Shown here: piece after piece, positions 25,828 to 36,195 of the stretch
Layout: every line of letters starts with the position of its first letter
Position numbering within the stretch: position 1 is the first letter of the stretch
NCBI RefSeq assembly: GCF_022201045.2
Contig: NC_068562.1
Location: 6,802,001-6,866,000, forward strand
Direction of reading: 5' to 3'
Length of the DNA: 64,000 nt
Source: Citrus sinensis
Lineage: Eukaryota; Streptophyta; Magnoliopsida; Sapindales; Rutaceae
The notes under the pieces: model-generated
The model's database searches: none
Told to the model about the DNA's origin: nothing
What the model saw: only the letters and a program-made list of their open reading frames with translations
Translations under genes and position numbers: made by a program

Positions 25828-25990
25828 GGGTAATTTTTAAAAACCTCCCCTGAGGTTTGAAGCTGTTGCAAGTAAATGGTAAAAATCATTTTATTTGTAA
25901 AAGGCCCCCTACTGTTAGTTAAAATTTTCATTAACTAACTGTTGATTTTAAAAAGATAATATTACCCCCAATAATAGTTTACCCCCAATA
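25828..25990. mobile_element. fragment of the same MULE family as 36196-37846
   Basis: From 25828 the sequence GGGTAATTTTTAAAAACCTC continues with TGAGGTTTGAAGC and TTGCAAGTA, matching the left terminal repeat of the MULE at 36196 over roughly 70 bp. No partner inverted end or target duplication was found, so it is a lone terminus or an internally deleted copy. It lies upstream of copy D and downstream of copy E. Confidence 0.55.
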
Positions 25991-26425
25991 ATAGTTAGAA
26001 ATGGGATTCTGTAAGAACAAATTTCTTTGTAATTAGTTAGAAAAAACAAAAATATGCGCTAATTTATTTGATTTTTTTAATTGAAATTGAGAGATTAAAG
26101 CATGCATGCATGCATCTGCACAAATTCTCAGTCTTTAGAGCCCACTGCGTGAGCTGGAGCAACAGTTTCTGTAAAACTTATTTTAATTAATATTCTTTAT
26201 TGGGAGCCTACAAACAAGCTGAATAACAACAAGAGTATTCAATGGGAATAGAAATACACTTTTACTCTAATTATAAACATATTTTAGAAAAAAAGGTACT
26301 CTGCAGAAAAAACAAATGACCCTTTTGCTTGTTACATAATGGCTTACTCGCAAGAATCTGTTAACTGAATCTGTCACTAGTTGCTTCTATTTGTCTTCTT
26401 CCAACTCCTGCACCCTTTTCTTATT

Positions 26426-28902
26426 TTAATAAAGTTGAGCTTTCTTCATACTCCAGGCACTCAGGCCGTTGATTTTGACATTCTCAGTGCCATTATTGAA
26501 TGCATACAAGTGGGCATAATCATCAATTGCCAAAGTTGGATACACTCTAGCTGTGATGCAGGCTTTGCCTCCAACACCAAAGCTCTCCACTATTGAATGA
26601 TCAATCTGTAAGAGGAACGTACCATAAAATGCGTTACAAAATTTTCAGACACTATTGAAAATGGTTGACAATTTGCTTGTAGTGGGAATGTTATGGTTAA
26701 CTCACCAGACTCCTTAACGACAGCTTTTCATAAACTGGGTCCACATTCAGAAAAGCGCCATAAGTGGTCTTATCATTATCACTATTCAAGGAAGACCTGT
26801 CATAATAAAACAAGAAAAAGAGTTTGAAAACATGATGTTGGGTGTGAAATTGATGATATGTTGAAAGAGAAAAATTGTAAAGACCTGCTTTGGTCACTGC
26901 ACATAAGCACCACAAACTTCTTGTCTTCGCCTTTGAATATTCTGAAAAACACTGCTGTGTATTCTTTCAAATCTTTTGAAGCCAAAGCGAGCAGCCCGAA
27001 TGGACCAAGAGCGCCTTTAACTGATGCACCCTTTTGGCTACAAATCAACTGTGGATTGGTCCACCCTGGGTCCAGCTTTTCTGCCTTCTTAAAATCACTT
27101 ACATCAAATGAAATCTCAACATCTGCCTGTAATACAAAAACAACCAAAGTTGAATTTTGGGACTTTAGCGTAGTGGGTTAGGACATATTATTGATACTTG
27201 GCAAAAACCCAAATATGCCTTCTTTTATTCATTACCAATTTACTTGCATATAAACATGAACTAACCTGAGCAGCAGTAACGCCAGTAACTTCAATCACAG
27301 ATCCTCCCTTCAGCAATTTGCTAGGCACTTGCACTTGGTTTACACGTAACTTTTCGATTTCAACAACAGGCCATTGGACCAAATGTTTGCCAGATTTATC
27401 TAACCAAAGTTTCCTGGGAATTGCCTGCAAATTTAGTCCAAAGCAAGAGTTTTTAAATTGTAGACTTCATATGCTAGTCAACATTTCCAACTTAGTTAAG
27501 CAATATTCAATACCAAATTACCTGTATTCCAGCCCAGCCCTTCTTGACATCATCATTAACACTTGATGACTCATTAACCCAACCCCACAAAACCCTCCTG
27601 TTCTTGGCACTATCAAAGAAAGTCTTGGAAGCATAATATTTTCCGTAATCAAATCTCAATCCTGAATCACTCTCCACGGAACCCTCATCCGGAACATATC
27701 TATCTTTAGCAGTGCTATATGTTCCAACTGTGTAATATTCATGCTTAGTATCATCCAAGCTAACCTTAAGCACATGCTTAGTGTTGGGTCCCATATCCGA
27801 TGTATCAAGACCATTTAGGCCATAAGTAGAAACAGGGAAAAAATCAGGACACTCCCACATTCCTGTGCCTTTAACAGAATGTAAAGGGTGTTTAGCCTTA
27901 ATCCAATGCAGAAAATCTTTGCTTCTGTACAAAATTGCTAACCCTTTTCTGTTAATTTTGCTGCCGATGATCACTCTCCATCTCTTATCAGGGCCAAGCC
28001 ATGCTGTGGTTGGGTCTCTGAATGAGCTTGTATTGATTTGATTCATGGCATCAGGTGCCATCAATGGATTTTTTGGTGACTTAACCCATTCCCTAAGGTA
28101 AGGATCAGATAAGTTTTTCGGCACGGCCAGGTTTTGGACCTGTCGGTTATGTGGATCAATTCCAGTGTAAAAAATGGCTGGTTTTTCTCCAGGCAGGATT
28201 GTGGCTGAACCCGACCAGCAACCGTTGATATCGGACTGCTGTGATGGGTAGATGGCTGGATCATGTGGGATCCAGTTAATCAGGTCCTTTGATGTAGAGT
28301 GAGCCCATACAATGTTGCCCCATACTGCTCCTTTTGGGTTGTATTGGTAGAACAGGTGATAAATTCCTTTGTAAATCATAACACCTAAAGGTATGTACAC
28401 CCATTACAACAATGGAGTTTTCATAAGCCAACTTTGAATTAAGAAAAGATATATCTAGCTAAAAAATGAACGTCCGTTTGTGTATATAAGATCAATTATT
28501 TCTCAAAAAGAAAAAAATAAAGATAATTATGACAAGTAGAAGAATGATTATCAGGAAACTAATTTACTTACCATTGGGATCTGCATATATATCCAAATAA
28601 TGACACCAAAATTTTTCCATTGCCACAGTCATGACAAAAACCAGAGACGAAAAAGACAACTGTTAGGAGATATAAGGAAGAAATGAAGAGTTGAGAAAGA
28701 GAGGGAAAAATGAAAAGGAATTACCATTGATCCAATTCTTGGGAGGCTGGAAATGGTAGCCAGTCCTGTAAGGTTGATTAGGTGAAGTAGATTGAGAAGT
28801 TTGAAGGTTTCTGTAAACATGGTGAGAAGCTTGGAGCTCAACAACACCATGGCCAAGAAAGAGAGCAAAGAAAAGGAATAAACTGAGATAAAAATTGGCC
28901 AT
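26426..28902 (-). CDS. cell-wall invertase, GH32 beta-fructofuranosidase (copy E, 573 aa)
   Basis: Exons (minus): 28902-28725, 28580-28572 (9-nt mini-exon), 28384-27522, 27424-27266, 27126-26885, 26796-26706, 26605-26426. This is the canonical seven-exon plant invertase layout and every junction is in frame. Signal peptide about residues 1-25 ([19 protein letters not shown]). Catalytic set: Asp60 in NDPNG, Asp186 in FRDPT, Glu240 in WECPDF. Pro after Cys is the cell-wall type. [13 protein letters not shown] keeps Asp273/Lys276, the pair needed for sucrose as donor. The five-bladed propeller is followed by a complete C-terminal beta-sandwich (exons 4-7). Predicted secreted, wall-bound sucrose hydrolase. 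A TATA box lies 56 bp upstream. This is the best preserved member of the cluster and probably its main functional gene. Confidence 0.94.
28572..28580 (-). other. 9-nt mini-exon (DPN) of copy E
   Basis: ATCCCAATG flanked by TGCAG and GTAAGT. It supplies the centre of the NDPNG nucleophile motif. Equivalent mini-exons: copy D 25043-25051, copy B 15413-15421 (ATCCCAACG), copy A 12000-12008. In copy C the acceptor AG is lost. Known in plant acid invertases as one of the smallest exons. Confidence 0.9.
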
Positions 28903-28957
28903 GATGCTGTGGCCTGCAAGGTCGGTATTGGATGAGAAGACCAGCACAATGCAGGCT

Positions 28958-28968
28958 CTATTTATATA
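28958..28968 (-). promoter_or_regulatory. TATA box of copy E
   Basis: TATATAAATAG on the minus strand, 56 bp before the copy E ATG at 28902. Confidence 0.6.
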
Positions 28969-29994
28969 GAAAAATCCAGAGTTGTTGTTTGAAAAAATTG
29001 GAAATGGATAAAATATATTTAATACCATGTGATCCCATTGGTCAATGAAGCTGATCTGCTAGCAGAAAGTTGAAAAGTTTAGAAGAATCAAAATGGTTTT
29101 GAGTGAGAAAGATCTCAGAAGCCGTGAGTTTCACTTCGCAGAAACAAGCAAGTCAGAAAGTCAATATGCATTTTTATTAATTTCTTCGGTGTGTATATAC
29201 AATCTAGCGATGTCCGAGAGAAATAAATCTAATTTAGTGTTTTACACTATCCTTAATCATTTTATAATGATGAAAATTATTTGACTATATCATAAAAACT
29301 TTGAATCCCTAAAAATTTGATGCAAAAACTTTTATAAGTACACAAGTCTGCGTTTTAAAAATTTGATTTGGAAAAAAATTATCTTACCTTAAAAGAAAAA
29401 AAATATTTTGACACAAAATGTATAAATCTCAACTTTTTAGAATAGAAAAGAGTAAAGAAGTGCCTATCTTCATATTTTAAAATTTTCATATATTTTGGAA
29501 AAAGACTTTGGAAAATTTACACCAATAGTCATAAAAATTTTGGCTTTTTTCATCTTAACCCCCCAAACAAACTTCTATCAACATTAGCCATAAAAAAGCC
29601 TTTGAGACCAAAATACCCCTCTCTCTCATCTCCATAATGTTGGTGAGCTTGCCTTGGCGCAACAACTCGCCGATTCTGTCAAGCCTTTAAATCAGCCATG
29701 GCGGCAATAGAAACACGCTCCATTTCGGAAATGGCGTCGTCAGAGATTTTGGACTCGGTTTCACTGACCTCGTAATCTTCAAGATCAGAGAAGCTCGTTC
29801 TGTCTCGGACTTCCCTACGTGGGCTGCCGGAAGAGATGAAGGCGTTGGTGAATCTGAGATATTTGAATTTGTAATAAATGGGTGCGAAGTGAAGGACTTG
29901 ACGTGGCTTGTTTTTGTTCCAAACCTCCAGCAGCTAGATATAAGTTTGGTTTAGAAGAATTGAAGAGCATATGTTGGAGCTCGTTGCCTGGAAG

Positions 29995-31010
29995 TGTTGG
30001 TGCGACAGGCACCTGTCGCACCAAGGCCATTTGGTGACCACTTGGTGCGACATGCCATTTCTTCTTCTTGCTTTCACCTTCTGCACCTGTCGCACCAAGG
30101 CCATTTGGTGACCACTTGGTGCGACAGGCCATTTCTTCTTCTTACTTTCACGTGCAATATATTCTCCCATTCTAAGCCAAGTCACGGGCCGGCCACCAAA
30201 GCATTTTGTATTCACGGCAGCTCAGCTTCTGTCTGCAGCTAGCTTAAAGCCATTGACAGCTGAAACTCTCCTGGAACCAGGGCGTATTTATTTTGTACTG
30301 CCAGCCTCAACATTCGGAAATGAATTTTCTCCTATTGACTTGGCAGGTATTGTGAAAAAGCTCACAGCGCAAGCCAAATCCGCTGGCAAATCTCAGGCTA
30401 ATAATTCACCCAGAAGAAAAACTCTGTCACCAAATCCGTACAGCCGTAGTTCATCAAGCCCGGCTTGGAACTTGCCAACCAGAAGCCCAAATCGGATGGC
30501 CGACGGCGTTGAGAAGGTCTCCTGTAAAACGATCTTGGAGGCCTATTTTGGACACGATTAGAGAGATGTCTTTCAGGAGGAGTCATTCAGATTTACAAGA
30601 AGTCCTCGTATTGCAAGATTCGAAGACCATGTAACGTCCCATGTACTTCTGTTTGTAAATTGACTACAAATTTTAATAAAGTAAAACTGTTATTGTAGAG
30701 TAGAGTGAGGCGCAACAAACATGCATGCTCTTACTTTGTTATTTAGGTTTGGAGTATTGTAATTTGTAATCACTGGCTTAATTCGAATTCTACAGAAGTC
30801 AATGAATAATTAGCTTTAGATGAGCTCGGTGTTCTCTCTTTGGTGGTCGGCCCGTGACTTGGCTTAGAATGGGAGAATATATTGCACGTGAAAGTAAGAA
30901 GAAGAAATGACCTTGGTGCGACAGGTGCAGAAGGTGAAAGCAAGAAGAAGAAATGGCCTGTCGCACCAGTGGTCACCAAATGGTCAAGTTTTGGTGCGAC
31001 AGGTGCCTGT
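29995..31010. repeat. long inverted repeat inside the Pack-MULE
   Basis: The left arm (about 29999-30215) and right arm (about 30838-31018) are near-identical in opposite orientation. Both contain the ordered landmarks TGCGACAGGTGC, AAGAAGAAGAAATGG, GAGAATATATTGCACGTG, AAGCCAAGTCACGGG (given in one orientation). The loop of about 620 bp holds the PADRE fragment. Read-through RNA would fold into a long hairpin. Confidence 0.82.
30243..30634 (+). pseudogene. captured 3' exon of a PADRE (DUF4228) gene
   Basis: The opening LKPLTAETLLEPGRIYFVLP, followed by FSPIDLAGIVKKLTAQAKSAG, is the C-terminal half of a PADRE domain. PADRE proteins are small plant proteins often responsive to pathogens and stress. 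The frame is lost once near 30500-30530; after it the typical tail (WRPILDTIREMSFRRSHSDLQE) resumes and ends with a stop at 30632-30634. AATAAA at 30675-30680 suggests the donor gene's 3' UTR was captured too. The upstream exon and start are missing. A stretch ending in TGTCTGCAG just before the homology looks like the donor gene's intron acceptor. Confidence 0.75.
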
Positions 31011-31140
31011 CGCACCAAGTTTAGGTGCGACAGGCTGCATGTCGCACCAAGTTTTGGTGCGACAGGCTGCCTGTCGCTCCAAGTTTCGTGCGACAGGCTG
31101 CATGTCGCACCAAGTTTCGTGCGACAGGCAGCCTGTCGCC
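30993..31140. repeat. five tandem 31-32-bp palindromic units
   Basis: Units start at 30993, 31024, 31056, 31087 and 31118. Each has GTGCGACAGG, a 2-6-nt centre, then CCTGTCGCAC (or the CATGTCGCAC / CTGTCGCTCC variants) and a CAAGTTT linker. Each unit is itself a near-perfect palindrome, and the same core caps the long inverted repeat arms. Confidence 0.85.
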
Positions 31141-31469
31141 ATATTCACCCCGACTCGCAGTTCACTGAAACTCTCGAGCAAGTTCAGAAAATAACTCATA
31201 CCACTATGTGATGCCGATTAGTGTTGGATCCGGATAGATTATAATCGGATTTCACTTTTATCGTTGTCTTTTATCGCCGCCGTTGGTTGATGATTCAAGA
31301 GTGGAAAGCTGCCTTTGGTTTGACGAAAGTTGTTTTTTGTTTGTAAAGAAGGGTAATTTGGAGAGAAAAGCCTGTATTTGGCTAATGTTGATAGAAAAAA
31401 GTTGAGAGGGTTAATTATGAAAATAACAAAAATTTTATGGTTATTTTCATAAATTTCCCGAAGACTTTT

Positions 31470-33434
31470 AGGATAATTAATGATAAATAAATTATTCAAA
31501 CAAAAACAATTAAATTTTTATTTTATTTTTAAGTCAGCATGTGCTTCCAACCCTTTTCAGCGCCATATTAATTTCTTGCTAACTTTGAAAAGCAACTAGC
31601 TAGGCCAGATTGATCCCAAAATAATATATGTTAAATAATTTTTATTAACAATGCTTGTTAAGTTTAGAACTAGGTAAGCCGGTTGATTATTGGCGGTGAA
31701 ATTTATAATTAAACATTATACAGATGCACAATGGTACATGACGGACGGCGGCCGGGATTAAATTAAAAATTGAAATTTGTTACTCAACAAGAAATTTATA
31801 ATTAAACATTAAATATATACGGTTCGTTCGTTGGATTTAATATATTGTCAAGTTGATAATATTTACTTGATCATGTGCGCATACATTTCGGAGCTAGCGT
31901 GTGCCCAGCCCCAGGCGCCATTCGAGCCAACCACAGCTAAGAAATATTATTTGAACGTGCACATCAATCAAATTTAGGGTTATTGAAATATAAATAAATA
32001 ATTCTGCCCATGTCGGGTTGTGAGAATTTTCTTTTTGGCCTCATTGGGAGACGATCGCGCGAGATATATAGGAGATGGATTGTATTAGTCAACGAGTCTT
32101 TTTCGTTTTAAAATTGATTTAATTCACAATCGTCATCGTTGATTTACAGGCTAAATAGTTGTCAAGATTCTCAAGGAAACTCCTGAATACTACCATTTTT
32201 TAAAAGTAAAAATTTGTGTTTCGCAGACGGTGTTCACATGGAGACTATAGGAATTTAAGTTGATCACGTTAGCCGCTCTCGTGTAAGAGGAACGATACTA
32301 TGGCAACATGCATGCATGATCGTGACTTCGCCGCGATGTAATTGGAAAATATTAAAAGGTGAAAGAGAAATCATGAAAAAAATAAAATAAATAATCAAGT
32401 TCTATGAAAATATCCTAATTATGTAATTAACAATGTGACCCCAATCGAAATGCTCCATCTAAATTTTCAACTTATTATTATTAAATTAAGTGTCCCGTTG
32501 ATTTTGAAATGTCTCAACTTACCCCGTGCGGTCTAAAAGCTCGATTCTTTAGAATTTGATTGGTCAGTTTGATTTTACAAAAGCTCATTACCCATCCCTA
32601 TTAAACTAATAACTCACAAATATAAAATAAGCTAAAACAAATGATGTTTTCTCGTCTTTCGATTTGTTTTTTTTTTTTTTTAATTTCGTTTTGCTTTCAA
32701 TTTTGAATATAGGTTGGGTTGTTTGGATAGACTTGTAAGGATAATGGATTATGTCCCCATTTTTTTTTTTTAAATTTTTAAGCAATAAATACGGAAACGG
32801 GATAAAATCATGACGCATGTGATAAGCATTAATGAAAAAAAATATTATGTCGGTCTCTTCTGTTCCAAGAAGGGCGATCAAGAATCTTCCAATTAATGCA
32901 ACTTTGCCTATTCATTTGCCACACAAATGTCCAAGTCCAACCACCAAGGTCAAATAAATGGAACTGTTCGTTAATTGGATAGCTCCAGGCTCAAACAATA
33001 TGATATGTACATGCGCATCCGATAATGGGAATTATCATATTATTGTTTCAATCTTCAACCGGCAGAAATTGTGCAAAATAGACTTTTTTATAACCTTTTA
33101 TAACATTGCCAAGCGAAAACAAGGAATTGAGGATATTGATTAGACATGTGTGACCAGAAGAGTAAACACGTTCAAATGATAGAAATCAAAATATGATTTT
33201 ATTTATTTTTCCCCAAAAGTTTGAGAGGTACGTATTAAATTCAGAATCTATTAATTTTTAGAAATTTAAACGATTGCATTAAATTTAAGTACTTGCTTCA
33301 TAAATTGAATTACTGCAAGGACATGGGCATGATCGACAATTTTCTCCAAGGACATGAGCTTTACTTTTAAAATAAATAAAAATATATTTGACTAGATGGT
33401 CGGAGAAACATTAGAAGCACGAGAGAAATTGATT
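31470..33434. other. intergenic, no gene seen
   Basis: AT-rich spacer with A/T homopolymers and no ORF or RNA gene that I can support. Confidence 0.55.
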
Positions 33435-33443
33435 AAATATCGT

Positions 33444-33585
33444 GGACCTGCCTATGGTACAGATTCTGTACCTAACATCTCCCGTCATCCCACCGTCCCA
33501 TTTTCTATGGTTTAATTTCTCACTCCACATCCAACGGCTGATGCTGCAGTCTGTAGCTTACAGAATCTGTAAGCTAGTCGAGTCC
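33444..33585. mobile_element. 142-bp MULE-type MITE
   Basis: Ends are GGAC..GTCC. Imperfect terminal inverted repeats each contain the exact palindrome-like block TACAGATTCTGTA (33458-33470, and 33559-33571 as TACAGAATCTGTA). The 9-bp flanks are identical: AAATATCGT at 33435-33443 and 33586-33594. It has no coding capacity. Confidence 0.78.
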
Positions 33586-34373
33586 AAATATCGTGCTCAA
33601 ATATCACTCGTTTGAAAATAGGATGAGGAGGTCCACAACGTCCATGCCACACGAAATCTCCGTCCAAAATTGTGGAAATCTCAAAGCCAGAAAGTCGTCA
33701 CCAAGCTATTTTCAAATTAATGATCAATAGCTAGCGAATGAAGACTTTTCCTTTTTGTTCTTTTCGGCGTATCCACCTCAAAGATTTCATGTGTATCAGC
33801 GTACATATGATTCCAAGATTTCCAATATCAGCTTTTATATACACACATTGCAAATATCTAATAAAGTCTCGGAAGCCACTTCAGCTTTCGTCGAAGTGGT
33901 GGGTTGCTGTCCTCACAAGCGATTCAAGTCCCCATAAAAATATTATAGGGGTTAAAACATTTATAATATCTTTTTTCTTATGAAATGTAAGTAAAGTAGG
34001 GGCATCCCTTATCTGTAAGAGCAATTTATCTGGGATTGGGTATGTATTTCATAGAATTTAATGTAATCATATATAAGTTCAAGTTAGATATATCTGATTG
34101 TAAATATCAGTATATTATTATGATAACAGTTGTAAATATCTGTGTAATACAGTAATATGGTGTGTAACTAGTATTCAAAAAATAATAATAAAATAAAGTC
34201 TCGGAAGGCTTGGAGTCCTCTTAATCTAAGGCACTGTATATTATAAGGCTATGTCCCTCTTGGCTCTTGATTGATTAACTGATCAGCAGGTTACAGGTGC
34301 AAGTTTCTTATATTTTGAAGTCAGCTCCTTCAGAGAAGAACATAGCAATAACATTCACAAGGAAATAAAAAGA

Positions 34374-34395
34374 TAGAGAGAGAGAGAGAGAGAGA
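34374..34395. repeat. (GA)n microsatellite
   Basis: Short GA/AG run in intergenic DNA. Confidence 0.8.
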
Positions 34396-34566
34396 TTAAA
34401 GCCTGCGGTGAGAATGCGGCCACATTTTTTTTCTTATTTGTTGTTGGACTAGAATAATAAATATTGTTTCCAGATTGCATGCAAGTCTTTGACATAAGAC
34501 ACCTGTCGGGTTGCTTGGCCCAGACGGATGCAAATCTCGAGCTTTTACAAGATCTTGAAGAAACTT

Positions 34567-35378
34567 GTGCTGCGTTTACTTTTTGGATTGGAGTGGGAAT
34601 CTTTGGATTAAGAGTGTGGAGTGGGAGTGAGAGTAGGGTGTTTACTTAGACTAAATAAAAGTATGGATTGTCAATCAAAATCTCAATTATTTGTTTACTT
34701 TATCTTGGATTGAGAGTAAATTATTTTAAATTATAATTTTATCCTTATGTACAAAATTATAATTTGTAATTAAAAAATTAATAAAAAATATATTTGGAAA
34801 ATAAAATAAATATTTTATTATATTTATAAATTAATAATAATTACTAATATTCTTAATTATGTAAATCATAATTTTTTATTAATTTTAATTTAAATTATGT
34901 GAATAAAAATTATTAATAATAGCAACACAAATGAAATATTATTATTGATAATATAGTACAAAATTAATATTTTTTAGAATAAAATATTTATTATTATTAA
35001 ATAAATAATTAATTAATATTTATTAAAATTAATGTTTAATATTATTAATTTAAATATAATATTTATTTATTTTTATTTTATTAAATTTAATAAAATAAAT
35101 ATGATATAATTATTATTTTTAATAAATATGATATTATTTATTTTATTAAATATTATTTATTTATTTTAATTTTAATTATAAGGATAAAATGGGAAGAGGG
35201 GGGAGTGGATTCCCACTCCCACCTCCCCCCATGGGAGTGGGAATCTCACTCCCCACTCCAAAATTGAGTGGGACCCATGGATTCCCACTCCCACTCTCTC
35301 ATTTTTTAAGGTAAGTAAATACTGGAGTGGGAGGAATCCACACTCTACACTCCCACTCCAGCAAGTAAACACTACCTT
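34567..35378. mobile_element. non-autonomous DNA transposon with AT-rich core
   Basis: The left end CTGCGTTTACTT...GGAGTGGGAAT and the right end, read inversely, GTAGTGTTTACTTGCTGGAGTGGGAGTG, form imperfect terminal inverted repeats rich in GGAGTGGGA motifs. The core (34700-35180) is almost pure A/T. No clear target duplication could be fixed, so the class (hAT or PIF/Harbinger) and exact ends are uncertain. Confidence 0.5.
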
Positions 35379-36185
35379 GATGTACCGTGACTTGTCCAAC
35401 TCAAGCATACCCCACCTCTTAAATACAACCAAATTGAAGTGCTTGTATGATGAAAAATCAGTTGAAGAAAAAAATGCAGATTGAGTAGTATGGTTCATGA
35501 AAATTGACTTCGTTGTTATCACCTATTGAAGCTTCTGATAGCAAATACAAATGGCAGAACAAAATAATTACATAAACAAAATGGCGAGTTTGAGTTATTG
35601 AAATTGAAAGTTTTGGTTAAATTACAACTTAAGGAAATCTTTATGGTCAATTTGTCAAATTGTTTACGAGGAATAAGATGAATTTCATGATTCAAAAAGA
35701 AGGGTGATCAACTTCGACACATTGTGGGTGTTAGATACAGGTGGTGCCATTGACGTCTATTGCGGCAAATGAAAATGTCCATTTTTATTTGGGAAGAAGC
35801 AGGATCCACCTAAGAACGAGTATTTCTCGCTTCAATTTGAAAATTTTTGTTAAAAGAAAAATATTATAATGACTAACGAGGATAATTTGGGAACTGTGTT
35901 AATTAAATTGAGAGAAAAAAATGACTAGATGTACAGTGACTTGTCCAACCCAAGCATACCACCTTTCAATTGGAAGTTGACTCCTCGATATCAATTCAAG
36001 GCATTAACATTTGCATTCGGCCTAATCGCCATCGGAATATGCCCAAAATCCATTTGCCAAATTCTGTACTGCGCAAAGAATATGATGGATAACTACATAT
36101 CTTCCCCTCAAGTTCAGAGAAAGTGCAAAATATGACAACATTCATGTCAATTTTACTTTATGAGCATTATAATAAAAGACTGTTA
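35379..36185. other. intergenic, no gene seen
   Basis: Low-complexity spacer. Short ORFs here (for example 35929-36135) have no recognised similarity. Confidence 0.5.
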
Positions 36186-36195
36186 ATCTCGGAAA

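Larger units (their letters stand above)
29511..31460. mobile_element. Pack-MULE (non-autonomous Mutator-like element) with captured gene pieces
   Basis: 1,950 bp bounded by terminal inverted repeats of about 100 bp (GGAAAATTTA... left, GGGAAATTTA... right on the opposite strand). They share an exact 17-nt core, TTCTATCAACATTAGCC. Flanks are AAGACTTTG (29502-29510) and AAGACTTTT (31461-31469), an 8/9 target duplication of the size expected for MULEs. No transposase is present. The inside holds the 3' end of a PADRE gene (30243-30680), a minus-strand open segment of unknown origin (about 29990-29650), long internal inverted repeats and a palindromic tandem array. It is therefore a mobilised host-gene carrier. 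Confidence 0.8.

Noticed and set aside
30993-31140. CRISPR-like array
   Set aside because: The units are contiguous palindromes without spacers, in a plant nuclear transposon.
30907-31194. Plus-strand ORFs through the palindromic array
   Set aside because: The repetitive translation is a by-product of the 31-bp units, with no sign of a protein.
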